Shown one piece after another: positions 55,521 through 63,889 of a stretch of DNA of 64,000 bases. The notes under the pieces are model-generated. The model did not search any database. It was not told where the DNA came from and was given only the letters and a program-made list of their open reading frames with translations. Position numbers and translations under genes: made by a program. The first letter of the stretch is position 1. Every line of letters begins with the position of its first letter. This DNA comes from Blastococcus litoris (lineage in GTDB: Bacteria > Actinomycetota > Actinomycetes > Mycobacteriales > Geodermatophilaceae), in the NCBI RefSeq assembly GCF_003075095.1, contig NZ_QCZF01000004.1, forward strand, positions 62,001 through 126,000, written 5' to 3'.

Positions 55521-56690
55521 GTGGGTGGGGGGAGGACCGAGGTCCGGACGGCGCTCTGGCGCGTCCGCGGCATGCAGGCGCTGGTCGGCGTGACGGTGCT
55601 CGGGTTCGCCAGCTTCTGCCTGACCCTGGCCTCGCTCCCCGTCTACGCGGTGACCGGGGGCGCCTCGGCCAGCACCGCCGGACTGGTCACCGCTGTCTTC
55701 CTCGTCGTCACCGTCGCGTGCCAGGCGACGATCCCGACGCTGACCGCGCGCTTCGGTGTCGGGCCGGTGCTGGTCACCGGGCTGGTGGCCATGGGCCTGC
55801 CCTCGCCGTTCTACGCGCTCGACGACTCGCTGGCGTGGATCTGCGCGCTGTCAGCGGTGCGGGGCGCCGGCTTCGCCGTCCTCACCGTGCTCGGCGCCAC
55901 CCTGGCCGCCCGCGTCGCGCCGCCGGAGCGCCGGGGCGAGTCGGTCGGGCTCTACGGCCTGGCCATCGCCATCCCGAACCTCGTCGCCGTGCCGGCCGGT
56001 GTCGCCCTCGTCCTCGACGGCCACGTCGGGTGGCTGTCCTGGCTGGCGGCGTCGCCGGTGCTGGGCGCGGTTCTGGTGCCGCTCCTCGTCCGGTCCGTGG
56101 CGCCCGAGCCGGGGCCTGCGGCGGCCGGCGCCCGCCGCGCCGCCGTGCTCGCCGCGCTGACGCCGTCCGCGGTGCTGTTCTTCGTCACGATGGCCGGCGG
56201 CGGGCTGGTCACCTTCCTCCCGATCGAGCGCCCGGACGGCGTCCTGGCGACCGTGGCCCTGCTCGTCTTCGGGGTCACCGGCGCGATCACCCGCTGGCGC
56301 TCGGGGACGCTGGCCGACCGGCTGGGCACCGGCCGGCTGCTGCCCACGGCGCTGGTCGTGGCTGCCGCCGGGCTGGTGCTGACGGCGGTCGGGCTGTCGG
56401 CGGGCGCCGGGTGGGTGCTGGCGGGGGCCGCGGTGTTCGGCGCCGGCTACGGAGCCACGCAGAACCTGACCCTGGTCGCCGCCTTCGCCCGGGCGGGGAA
56501 CGCCGGGACGACCACCGCCAGCGCGATGTGGAACGCCTCGTTCGACGCCGGGACGGCGGCCGGGGCGCTGGCGCTGGGCTTCCTGGCCGCGGGGATCGGG
56601 CTGGACTGGACCTACGCGGTGGTCGCCGCGTCGCTGGCGGCGGCGGTGCCGTTGGCCTCGGCGGCCGCGCGGGCCCCGGCCCACGCCTGA
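55521..56690 (+). CDS. MFS transporter
   Basis: A 389-residue, twelve-helix permease of the drug-efflux type (DHA1-like). LTARFGVGPVLVTGLVAMG replaces a typical motif A; RWRSGTLADRLGTGRLLPTALVVAAAG is the second-half motif. GTG 55521 has a CATGCT box 6 nt upstream. The last 79 nt overlap the convergent hypothetical gene. Substrate unknown. Confidence 0.88.
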   Translation: MGGGRTEVRTALWRVRGMQALVGVTVLGFASFCLTLASLPVYAVTGGASASTAGLVTAVFLVVTVACQATIPTLTARFGVGPVLVTGLVAMGLPSPFYALDDSLAWICALSAVRGAGFAVLTVLGATLAARVAPPERRGESVGLYGLAIAIPNLVAVPAGVALVLDGHVGWLSWLAASPVLGAVLVPLLVRSVAPEPGPAAAGARRAAVLAALTPSAVLFFVTMAGGGLVTFLPIERPDGVLATVALLVFGVTGAITRWRSGTLADRLGTGRLLPTALVVAAAGLVLTAVGLSAGAGWVLAGAAVFGAGYGATQNLTLVAAFARAGNAGTTTASAMWNASFDAGTAAGALALGFLAAGIGLDWTYAVVAASLAAAVPLASAAARAPAHA

Positions 56691-57037
56691 TCGGCGGCGA
56701 CCACCCGGTCGGCGATCTCCCGCAGGGAGCGGAGCAGCACGATCTCCTCGCCCGCCTGCCGCAGCCAGCTGCGCAGGCCCTCGGGGTCGCTGCGGTGGGC
56801 GTCCCGCAGCTGGCCGAGCCGCAGCTGCCGGGTGTTGGCCTGCGCGCGCTGCGCCGGCGGCAGGGAGCGGGCCTCGGCTCGGGCTACCGCGGTGAGCCCG
56901 GCGCCCAGGAACACCAGCTCGCGGACCTCGGCGACGCCGTCGAGCAGAGCGAGCGCGGCGGGCTCGTCGGTGCCCAGCAGCGAGAGGAACTCGTCGGCGC
57001 GGCGTGCGCCCTCGGCCATCGGATCGGGGGAGGTCAC
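56612..57037 (-). CDS. Hypothetical helical protein
   Basis: A 141-residue protein of unknown family, predicted to be all helical: ARRADEFLSLLGTDEPAALALLDGVAEVRELVFLGAGLTAVARAEARSLP...SDPEGLRSWLRQAGEEIVLLRSLREIADRVVAADQAW. Start is GTG 57037 or ATG 57019. It overlaps the MFS gene by 79 nt at the 3' end. Confidence 0.6.
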   Translation of the reverse strand: MTSPDPMAEGARRADEFLSLLGTDEPAALALLDGVAEVRELVFLGAGLTAVARAEARSLPPAQRAQANTRQLRLGQLRDAHRSDPEGLRSWLRQAGEEIVLLRSLREIADRVVAADQAWAGARAAAEANGTAAASDAATTA

Positions 57038-57084
57038 CCCACCACTGTGCCCCGGCCGCCCGGACCGGGGCACAGCAGGGCGGG

Positions 57085-57918
57085 TCAGGCGTCGCGACGG
57101 CGGAACTGCGCGTAGCCGATCAGGGTCAGCAGGGCGACCTCGCCGGCGAACACCGCGAACCCGGTCCACGGCGCGAGCAGCTCGGGGTTGAACGAGACCG
57201 GCGTCGTGACCGCCGACCCGGCGTTGCCCGGCATCGCCTTCGCCACCCACTCGCCCCAGGTGCCGGGCAGCAGCCAGGCCATCTGGCCGACGACGAACAC
57301 CAGCCCGAGCACCGTCGAGAGCACGGCGGCGGTGTGCCGGACCAGGAGCCCGACGGCCGCCGCGAACAGCCCGAGTCCGGCCAGGTAGAGCCCGCTGCCG
57401 AACAGCGAGCGCAGGACGCCCTCGTCGGTCAGCGCCAGCCCGACCCCCTCGCGGTCGAGGAACCAGTTGCCGGCGACGTAGCCGAGGAACGCGGTGGCCG
57501 TGCCGACGACGAACAGCGTCGCGGTCAGCACGAGGGCCTTCGCCGCGAGCACCGCACCGCGGCGGGGTGTCGCAGCCAGGGTCGCGCGGATCATGCCGGT
57601 GCCGTACTCGGAGGTCACGATCATCGCGCCCAGGACCACAGCGGTGATCTGGGCGATCATCATCCCCCAGGTCACGAAGGAGCCCGGGGACTCACCGGCT
57701 GCGCCGCTGGCGATGTCCTCCGCCGCGAGGGCGCACACCAACGTCGTGAGGCCGGCGCCGAGGACGACGAGCGAGGCCGTGGACCAGAAGGTCGAACGGA
57801 CCGTCCAGAACTTGATCCACTCGGACCGGAGGGTGGCGCCGAAGCCGGGACGGGGCGCGCCGGGCACGCCGCGGTTCGGGTCGAGGTCGACGGTGCGGGA
57901 GAACTCGGTGGTGGTCAT
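57085..57918 (-). CDS. ABC-2 type transporter permease
   Basis: A 277-residue membrane protein with six helices and the ABC-2 pattern LRSEWIKFWTVRSTFWS near residue 30 and AMIVTSEYGTGMIRATLAATPRRGAVLAAK near 98. It pairs with the ATPase directly upstream (ATGA overlap). Such pairs export lipids, peptides or drugs, or give immunity to peptides; substrate unknown. Confidence 0.92.
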   Translation of the reverse strand: MTTTEFSRTVDLDPNRGVPGAPRPGFGATLRSEWIKFWTVRSTFWSTASLVVLGAGLTTLVCALAAEDIASGAAGESPGSFVTWGMMIAQITAVVLGAMIVTSEYGTGMIRATLAATPRRGAVLAAKALVLTATLFVVGTATAFLGYVAGNWFLDREGVGLALTDEGVLRSLFGSGLYLAGLGLFAAAVGLLVRHTAAVLSTVLGLVFVVGQMAWLLPGTWGEWVAKAMPGNAGSAVTTPVSFNPELLAPWTGFAVFAGEVALLTLIGYAQFRRRDA

Positions 57919-58835
57919 GCGGGGATCCCGGCGGTCGTGGTGGCGTGGTACTCGACGCTGTCGGCGGTCAGGGTCATGAACGCGTCCTCCAGCGACGAGC
58001 GGACGAGCGTGAGCTCGTGGAGGAGCAGGCCGGAGCGGCCGACGAGCTCGCCGACGGCGGCGGCGTCGAGGCCCTGGACGCGCAGCTCCTGGTCGTGGAC
58101 GGCCACGTCGAGGCCCTCGCGGCGGAGCAGGTCGGCGACCTCCCCGCGCTGCGGGCTGGCGACCCGCACGTAGGACGCCGCGTGGTCGGCGATGAAGTCC
58201 GACATGGAGCTGTCGGCCAGGATCCGGCCCCGGCCGACGACCACCAGGTGCTCGGCGGTCAGCGCCATCTCCGACATCAGGTGGCTGGACACGAACACGG
58301 TCCGGCCCTGGCCCGCCAGCTCGCGGGCGAGATTCCGGACCCAGCGGATGCCCTCCGGGTCCAGACCGTTGACCGGCTCGTCGAGGACGACGACCGGCGG
58401 GTCGCCGAGCAGCGCCACGGCGATGCCGAGCCGCTGGCCCATGCCGAGCGAGAACTTGCCCACCCGCTTGTCCGCCACCGCCTCGAGGCCGACGAGGCCG
58501 AGCACCTCGTCGACGCGGGCCCGGGGGATGCCGTTGCTGGCGGCCATCCAGCGGAGGTGGTCGCGGGCCGAGCGGCCCGGGTGCAGGGCGCGGGCCTCGA
58601 GCAGGGCGCCGACCTCGCGCAGCGGCGCGGGGTAGTCGGCGTAGCGGCGGCCGTTGACGGTGACGCTGCCCGCGGTGGGCCGGTCGAGGCCCAGGATCAT
58701 CCGCATCGTCGTCGACTTGCCGGCCCCGTTCGGGCCCAGGAAGCCGGTGACCCGGCCGGGCTCGACGGTGAACGTGATCCCGTCGACGGCGGGCTTGTCG
58801 CCGTAGATCTTGGTGAGTCCGTGGGCGGCGATCAT
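57915..58835 (-). CDS. ABC transporter ATP-binding protein
   Basis: A 306-residue ATPase. Walker A GPNGAGKST near residue 38, signature FSLGMGQRLGIA near 135, Walker B PVVVLDEPVNGLD near 155 and a C-terminal extension that ends with SSLEDAFMTLT, typical of the DrrA/CcmA group. First gene of the operon; three phased repeats lie upstream. Confidence 0.94.
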   Translation of the reverse strand: MIAAHGLTKIYGDKPAVDGITFTVEPGRVTGFLGPNGAGKSTTMRMILGLDRPTAGSVTVNGRRYADYPAPLREVGALLEARALHPGRSARDHLRWMAASNGIPRARVDEVLGLVGLEAVADKRVGKFSLGMGQRLGIAVALLGDPPVVVLDEPVNGLDPEGIRWVRNLARELAGQGRTVFVSSHLMSEMALTAEHLVVVGRGRILADSSMSDFIADHAASYVRVASPQRGEVADLLRREGLDVAVHDQELRVQGLDAAAVGELVGRSGLLLHELTLVRSSLEDAFMTLTADSVEYHATTTAGIPA

Positions 58836-58893
58836 GCGATCGACCCGCTGCGGGGCAGGGAAGGAGTCATGCCAGAACGATGTCGTCCGAGGG

Positions 58894-58912
58894 CCCCCGA
58901 ATACATCGGGGG
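58894..58912. promoter_or_regulatory. Palindrome in the ABC operon promoter region
   Basis: CCCCCGA and TCGGGGG form a perfect 7-bp inverted repeat with centre ATACA, 3 nt from the direct repeats. On the minus strand TGTATT within it may be the -10. Confidence 0.4.
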
Positions 58913-58915
58913 AAG

Positions 58916-58945
58916 CCCTGAACAGACCCTGAACGCTCCCTGAAC
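58916..58945 (-). promoter_or_regulatory. Three phased direct repeats GTTCAGGG upstream of the ABC operon
   Basis: On the minus strand GTTCAGGG occurs three times (58945-58938, 58934-58927 and 58923-58916), exactly 11 bp apart, about one helical turn. This layout is that of OmpR/PhoB-family response-regulator boxes; the GTTCA core is like the actinobacterial PHO box. The site is 80 nt upstream of the ABC start codon. No such regulator is coded in the window. Confidence 0.6.
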
Positions 58946-58952
58946 CGGGAAC

Positions 58953-60038
58953 TCAGGCCGTGCGGGGGAGTTCCCCCGGGTCGCGCAGCAGGCGGCGCAG
59001 CCGGCGCGCGGCGGCCTGACCGGCCCGGTTGGCGCCGATGGTGCTCGCGGAGGGGCCGTAGCCGACGAGGTGGATGCGGGGCTCGCCGGCGACGTGCGTG
59101 CCGTCCATCCGGATGCCACCGCCGGGTGCCCGCAGGTGCAGGGGCGCCAGGTGCGAGACCGCCGCCCGGAAACCGGTGGCCCAGAGGATCGCGTCGGCCC
59201 GCACGGACCGGCCGTCCGCCCACGCCACCCCCTCCTCGGTGATGCGGTCGAACACCGGCAGCCGCTCGAACACGCCGCGCTCGAGCCCGTCGGCGATGTA
59301 GGGCGTGGAGACCAGCAGCCCGGTCAAGCCGACGACGCTGCCGGGACGGCGGCCCTCGCGCACCGCCTCCTCGACCTTGGCCACGACCTCGCGGCCGACG
59401 TCCTCGCTGAACGGACCTTCGCGCCAGACCGGCGGCCGGCGGGTCACCCAGGTCGTCGTCGCGACCCGGGAGATCTCGCCGAGCAGCTGGGTGGCCGAGG
59501 CGCCGCCGCCGACCACGACGACGTGCTGCCCGGCGAACTCGGCGGCGTCGCGGTAGTCGACGGTGTGCAGCTGGCGGCCGCGGAACAGCTCCTGGCCGGG
59601 GTAGCGCGGCACGAACGGGCGGGTCCAGGTGCCGGTCGCGTTGACGATCGCCCGCGCCGTCCAGTCGCCGGCGTCGGTCTCCACGCGGAACCGGTCGTCG
59701 TCCGTGCGGCGGACGGCGCGGACGCGGACCGGCCGGTGCACCGGCAGGCCGAACCGTCGCTCGTACTCCGCGAAGTAGGCGGGGACCGAGTCGACCGCCG
59801 GGGTGTCGTCGGCGGCCGGCTCGAACCGCATCCCGGGCAGGTCGTGCACGCGGTGCGTGGTCGCCAGCGTCAGTGACGGCCAGCGGTGCTGCCACGCGCC
59901 ACCGGGGGCCTCGTCGGCGTCGAGGACGACGAAGCCGGAACCCGGCTCGAAGCCCTGCCGCGCCAGCGCCCAGGCCGTCGAGAGCCCCGCCTGCCCGGCG
60001 CCGATCACGACGACGTCGACGTCCCGGGCCAGGTCCAC
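58953..60038 (-). CDS. Flavin-containing monooxygenase-like oxidoreductase
   Basis: A 361-residue protein. FAD motif VVVIGAGQAGLSTAWAL at residues 7-23, NADPH motif VVVVGGGASATQL near 172, and ATG motifs NATGTW and ATGFRAAV. PGGAWQHRWPSLTLATTHRVHDLPG is like FMO/CzcO-type proteins. No membrane segment. It may oxidise a small S- or N-containing compound. 38 nt downstream of the MFS gene on the same strand. Confidence 0.9.
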   Translation of the reverse strand: MDLARDVDVVVIGAGQAGLSTAWALARQGFEPGSGFVVLDADEAPGGAWQHRWPSLTLATTHRVHDLPGMRFEPAADDTPAVDSVPAYFAEYERRFGLPVHRPVRVRAVRRTDDDRFRVETDAGDWTARAIVNATGTWTRPFVPRYPGQELFRGRQLHTVDYRDAAEFAGQHVVVVGGGASATQLLGEISRVATTTWVTRRPPVWREGPFSEDVGREVVAKVEEAVREGRRPGSVVGLTGLLVSTPYIADGLERGVFERLPVFDRITEEGVAWADGRSVRADAILWATGFRAAVSHLAPLHLRAPGGGIRMDGTHVAGEPRIHLVGYGPSASTIGANRAGQAAARRLRRLLRDPGELPRTA

Positions 60039-60076
60039 GGGTGGAAGAACGCCGGCCCGTGCCGCCGGCTTCCCGG

Positions 60077-61252
60077 TCAGCCGGCCGGCCGGCGGCGCAG
60101 CTCGGACCACAGCCACCCGGCCAGGCCCACGGGGACGACGAGGAAGCCGGTGAGCGCGGGCACCGCGCCGAACCTCTCCCCGAGCCAGGCGAGCAGGAGC
60201 GGGGTGCCGAAACCGATGTAGGCGAAGGCGTAGAAGGCGCTGTTCATGGCGCCGCGGGTGGCCGGTGGGGCCAGCCGTGCGGTGAGCGTGAGCCCGGCGG
60301 TGAGGCAGAACCCGCCACCGGCGCCGAGCAGGGCCGCCGCCGGCAGGAGCAGCGCCTGCGACTCCAGGACGACGGCGACCACGCCGAGGCCGTAGCCGGC
60401 CGCCCCCAGCGCCATGCCCAGCGGTGCCCCGCTCCGCACGCTGCGCCCCAGCCGGGCCGCGACCGCGCTGGCACCCAGGGCGAGACCACCCAGCAGGCCG
60501 GCGTAGGCGACGCCGACGCCGTCGGGGACGACGAGCAGCGGCAGCAGCGTGGCCGCCACCGAGGGGAAGGCGAAGACCCCGAGTGCCGTCGGGGCGAGCA
60601 GGGCCCGGAACGGGCGCCGGGCGTCGGCCGGCAGGCCCAGGTGCATCAGCCGGGCGGGCCGGCGCTCGTGCACGGTCTCCGGGACGACGAGGAGCGCAGC
60701 CAGGCCCGCGACGAGGACACCGACGTGCACCAGGTAGGGCAGCGTCGTTGGCGCGGGGCCGTACTGCGCGAGCACCCCGCTCATGGCCGGGGCGATGGCG
60801 AACCCGAGGGAGGTCGAGACCGCTCCGCGGGTCGCCGCCGCCTGCTGGCGGTCGGGACCGGCCAGCTCCTGCAGCCACGCGTTGGCGACGGAGAAGACCA
60901 CACCCGAGACCGCGCCCTGCAGCAGGCGGCCGGTGTAGAGCAGCGGCAGGCTCTCCGCGGCGGGGATGAACAGCAGCGACACCAGGCCGGCGACGACGCC
61001 GAACGGCAGGACGAGGGCGCGGCGGCCGAACCGGTCCGAGGCCGCTCCCGAGACGCTCAGCGCGAGGATCAGGCCGACCGCGTAGCAGCCGAAGACGGCG
61101 GTCAGGTCGGAGGCGGACAGCCCCAGCGTCTCCTGGTAAACGAGCAGCAGCGGGGTGGGGACGTTCGTGCCGAGGGCGACCGAGAACAGGGCGAACGTCA
61201 GGGCGTCGAGCTGCCGCCGGGCGGGGTCCCGGCGAGGCGTCCCCGTCCGCAC
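60077..61252 (-). CDS. MFS transporter
   Basis: A 391-residue, twelve-helix permease: SVSGAASDRFGRRALVLPFGV is motif A, AMSGVLAQYGPAP is helix 5 and RGAMNSAFYAFAYIGFGTP lies in the second half. GTG 61252 follows a TAGCGT box by 7 nt. It may be cotranscribed with the monooxygenase. Substrate unknown. Confidence 0.88.
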   Translation of the reverse strand: MRTGTPRRDPARRQLDALTFALFSVALGTNVPTPLLLVYQETLGLSASDLTAVFGCYAVGLILALSVSGAASDRFGRRALVLPFGVVAGLVSLLFIPAAESLPLLYTGRLLQGAVSGVVFSVANAWLQELAGPDRQQAAATRGAVSTSLGFAIAPAMSGVLAQYGPAPTTLPYLVHVGVLVAGLAALLVVPETVHERRPARLMHLGLPADARRPFRALLAPTALGVFAFPSVAATLLPLLVVPDGVGVAYAGLLGGLALGASAVAARLGRSVRSGAPLGMALGAAGYGLGVVAVVLESQALLLPAAALLGAGGGFCLTAGLTLTARLAPPATRGAMNSAFYAFAYIGFGTPLLLAWLGERFGAVPALTGFLVVPVGLAGWLWSELRRRPAG

Positions 61253-61259
61253 GCCCGGG

Positions 61260-61265
61260 ACGCTA
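61260..61265 (-). promoter_or_regulatory. -10 box TAGCGT of the MFS-monooxygenase operon
   Basis: TAGCGT on the minus strand ends 7 nt before GTG 61252; leaderless start. Confidence 0.45.
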
Positions 61266-61336
61266 CCGGGCTCGGGGCGCGGAACCCCGACGGCCGGGCC
61301 AAGATCAGCGGCAGGCCGTCCGAGGGGAGGTGCGAC

Positions 61337-61723
61337 GTGAACCTGGAGAAGGTGGTATTCGGCTTCTTCGTGCTGCTCGCCGCCACGCTGAACTTCGGCT
61401 TCTTCATCGGCGACATCTCCGACGCCACGCTGCACAACCCGTACGAGCTGTTCGCCGCGGTCGTGGTCAACCTGATCGCGACCGTGCTGAAGTTCGGCGA
61501 TCGCACCCAGATCGGTGCGGTGCACCTGGCCACCAGCCTGGTCGCCGACCTCCAGCTGATCGGCGCCGCCCTGATGTTCGGCTACGCGACCTACATCTCC
61601 AGCGCCGGCATGAACGAGGCCTGGACGGCGAGCGTCGTCTCCCTGTCGGGCGGCGCGCTGCTGGCCAACATCGTCTCCGTCGTCCTGCTCGTCGTGGAGA
61701 CGGTCTCCTTCCACCGCGGCTGA
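61337..61723 (+). CDS. Four-helix membrane protein, DUF6394-like
   Basis: A 128-residue membrane protein with about four helices: VVFGFFVLLAATLNFGFFIGDI, PYELFAAVVVNLIATVLKFGDRTQIGAVHLATSLVADLQLIGAALMF and a C-terminal helix. I think this is DUF6394, often next to TrkA-N channels, but the match is from memory. It ends 12 nt before the K+ channel gene, so a role with that channel is likely. A GGGGAGG site precedes GTG 61337. Confidence 0.8.
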   Translation: MNLEKVVFGFFVLLAATLNFGFFIGDISDATLHNPYELFAAVVVNLIATVLKFGDRTQIGAVHLATSLVADLQLIGAALMFGYATYISSAGMNEAWTASVVSLSGGALLANIVSVVLLVVETVSFHRG

Positions 61724-61735
61724 CCGGAGGCCGCC

Positions 61736-63577
61736 ATGGGCAACCCCCTGCTCGCGTTCTGGAAGACCATCTTCACGACCGACGAGGACGACCGGCGCAT
61801 CCGCCGGGCGACCTTCCGGGTCGCCGCCAACTCGGCCGCTCAGGCCTCGGCGACGATCTTCCTGATCCTGCGGCGCATGCGGGCCCCGCTGATCGTGCTG
61901 ATCGTCATCTTCTCGGTCAGCGTGCTCGGCCTGACGGTGATCCCGGGCCAGGACGCCGACGGCGACCCGCTGCGGATGGGCTTCTTCGACGCCTTCTACG
62001 TCATGAGCTACACGGCGACGACGATCGGCTTCGGCGAGATCCCGTACCCGTTCACCTACAACCAGCGGATGTGGGTGACCATCTCGATCTACCTCACGGT
62101 GATCGGGTGGGCCTACGCCATCGGCTCGCTGCTGGCGCTGCTGCAGGACCGCGCCTTCCGGTCCGCGCTGGCCCTCCAGCACTTCAGCCGCAAGGTGGCA
62201 CGGCTGCGCGAGCCGTTCCTGCTGATCGCCGGCTACGGCCGCACGGGCGAGCTGCTGGGCCACTCCTTCGACGCGCTGGGCCGGCGCTTCGTCGTCCTGG
62301 ACCGGGACAACGAGCGCATCGACGGCCTCGAGCTGGACAGCTACCACGCCGACGTCCCCGGCCTCACCGCCGACGCCCGCGACCCCGGGCACCTGGCCGT
62401 CGCCGGCCTCGGCCACGCGTGCTGCGAGGCGGTGGTGGCCCTGACCGACGACGAGGAGGCCAACCTCGCCATCGTCATGGCCGCCGCGCTGCTGCGTCCC
62501 GACCTGCCGGTGATCGCCCGGGTGACGTCGCGGACGATCGCCGAGCGGATGCAGGCGTTCGGGAGCCCGGCCACGGTCAACCCCTTCGACAGGTTCGGCG
62601 ACCACCTGCGGCTGGCACTGCGGGCGCCGGCGTCCTACCAGTTGCTCACCTGGCTGGAGAGCGGTCCGGGGGCGGCGCTGCCCGAGCGCGGCTCGCCACC
62701 ACGCAGCGGTCGCTGGATCGTGTGCGGCTACGGCCGGCTGGGCCGGGAGCTGACCAACGACCTGCGCGCCGAAGGCCTCGAGGTGACCGTGATCGAGTCG
62801 GGCAGGCCCGACGTCGAGGACGCCGACCTGCTCGTCGGCGACGGCTCGGACCCATGGGTGCTGGCGCAGGCCGACCTCGATCGCGCCGTCGGGCTGGTGG
62901 CGGGCACGGACAACGACACGACGAACCTCTCCCTGGTCGCCGCGGCCCGCCGGAGCAACCCGGCCCTCTTCCTCGCCGCCCGGCAGAACCGCGCGGCCAG
63001 CGCACCGCTGTTCGCCGCGATGGAGGTCGACGCGCTGCTGGTGCCGACGGAGGTGGTCGCCCACGAGGTGTACGCGCAGCTCTCGACGCCGCTGCTGTGG
63101 CGGTTCCTGCGGGACATGCCCGCGCAGGGGGACGAGTGGGCGGCGACCATCGTCGACCGGCTCAAGGGACTGTGCGGCACCCACCTCCAGGCGCTGTGGA
63201 AGGTCCGGCTCACCGCTCAGGAGGCACCGGCTCTGGGCTGGTGGCTGGACGGGGATGACGCCCGCCTCGGCCAGCTGCTGCGCAACCCCGAGGACCGGGA
63301 CGAACCGCTGCACGCGTTCGTCCTCCTGGTCATGCGCGACCGGGAGGTGATCCTGGCGCCGGAGGACGACTTCGTCCTGCGACCGGGGGACGAGCTGCTG
63401 CTCGGGGGCTGGGCCGCCGCCCGCCGCGCGCTCGACACGATCCTGCTCGTGCCCGGGGTCCTCGAGTACCTCGTGACGGGGACACGGGTCCCGTCCAGCT
63501 GGATCTGGCGGAAGCTCACGGGGACGCCGGAGACGGCGCGCCGCGGACCGGATGCGGCTCCCGCCCGGCGGGCCTAG
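61736..63577 (+). CDS. Two-helix potassium channel with two TrkA-N (RCK) domains
   Basis: A 613-residue channel subunit. An N-terminal basic segment is followed by helix 1 (residues 51-68), the pore loop with filter TATTIGFGEIPY (TIGFG near 96-100) and helix 2 (115-140). Two RCK modules follow: LIAGYGRTGELLG near 163 and IVCGYGRLGRELTND near 330, each with a TrkA-N NAD-binding fold; the C-terminal LAPEDDFVLRPGDELLLGG is TrkA-C. The filter reads GFG in place of GYG, still seen in K+ channels. Confidence 0.93.
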   Translation: MGNPLLAFWKTIFTTDEDDRRIRRATFRVAANSAAQASATIFLILRRMRAPLIVLIVIFSVSVLGLTVIPGQDADGDPLRMGFFDAFYVMSYTATTIGFGEIPYPFTYNQRMWVTISIYLTVIGWAYAIGSLLALLQDRAFRSALALQHFSRKVARLREPFLLIAGYGRTGELLGHSFDALGRRFVVLDRDNERIDGLELDSYHADVPGLTADARDPGHLAVAGLGHACCEAVVALTDDEEANLAIVMAAALLRPDLPVIARVTSRTIAERMQAFGSPATVNPFDRFGDHLRLALRAPASYQLLTWLESGPGAALPERGSPPRSGRWIVCGYGRLGRELTNDLRAEGLEVTVIESGRPDVEDADLLVGDGSDPWVLAQADLDRAVGLVAGTDNDTTNLSLVAAARRSNPALFLAARQNRAASAPLFAAMEVDALLVPTEVVAHEVYAQLSTPLLWRFLRDMPAQGDEWAATIVDRLKGLCGTHLQALWKVRLTAQEAPALGWWLDGDDARLGQLLRNPEDRDEPLHAFVLLVMRDREVILAPEDDFVLRPGDELLLGGWAAARRALDTILLVPGVLEYLVTGTRVPSSWIWRKLTGTPETARRGPDAAPARRA

Positions 63578-63580
63578 CCT
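63575..63580 (+). promoter_or_regulatory. -10 box TAGCCT, leaderless start of the small gene
   Basis: TAGCCT overlaps the channel stop codon and ends 6 nt before ATG 63587. Confidence 0.45.
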
Positions 63581-63586
63581 GCGGGG

Positions 63587-63889
63587 ATGGTCAGGAAGGA
63601 CCTGCAGGACCTGGTGCGGCGCCGGCTCTGGGAGCTGGCCCGGACGCCGGAGGACGCCGCGCGCATGGCCCGCTGGGTGATCCCGCCGGAGACCCTCAAG
63701 CGCATGGCTCGCAGCGGTGGCGCCAGCTTCATCAGCGAGGGGCTCGCAGAGTTCCTGGCGCGGGCGCTGGACGTCCCGGAGAACCGCGTCCGGCGGGCCG
63801 CCGGCCTGCCGCTGGTGCCCGACGACCGGGAGAGCATCACCACCCGGCCCCACCTCCGCCTGGTCCCGAGGACGGGGGACGAGCGCTAG
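63587..63889 (+). CDS. Small hypothetical helical protein
   Basis: A 100-residue basic protein: VRKDLQDLVRRRLWELARTPEDAARMARWVIPPETLKRMARSGGASFISEGLAEFLARALDVPENRVRRAAGLPLVPD. Not recognised; the middle part resembles small helix-turn-helix proteins of the XRE type. Start fixed by the TAGCCT box. Its stop abuts the stop of the next gene on the other strand. Confidence 0.65.
   Translation: MVRKDLQDLVRRRLWELARTPEDAARMARWVIPPETLKRMARSGGASFISEGLAEFLARALDVPENRVRRAAGLPLVPDDRESITTRPHLRLVPRTGDER

Noticed and set aside
60077-63853. One giant minus-strand protein of 1258 residues
   Set aside because: Only the last third is the MFS permease; the upstream part is antisense to the K+ channel gene, and the leaderless GTG 61252 gives the family-length protein.
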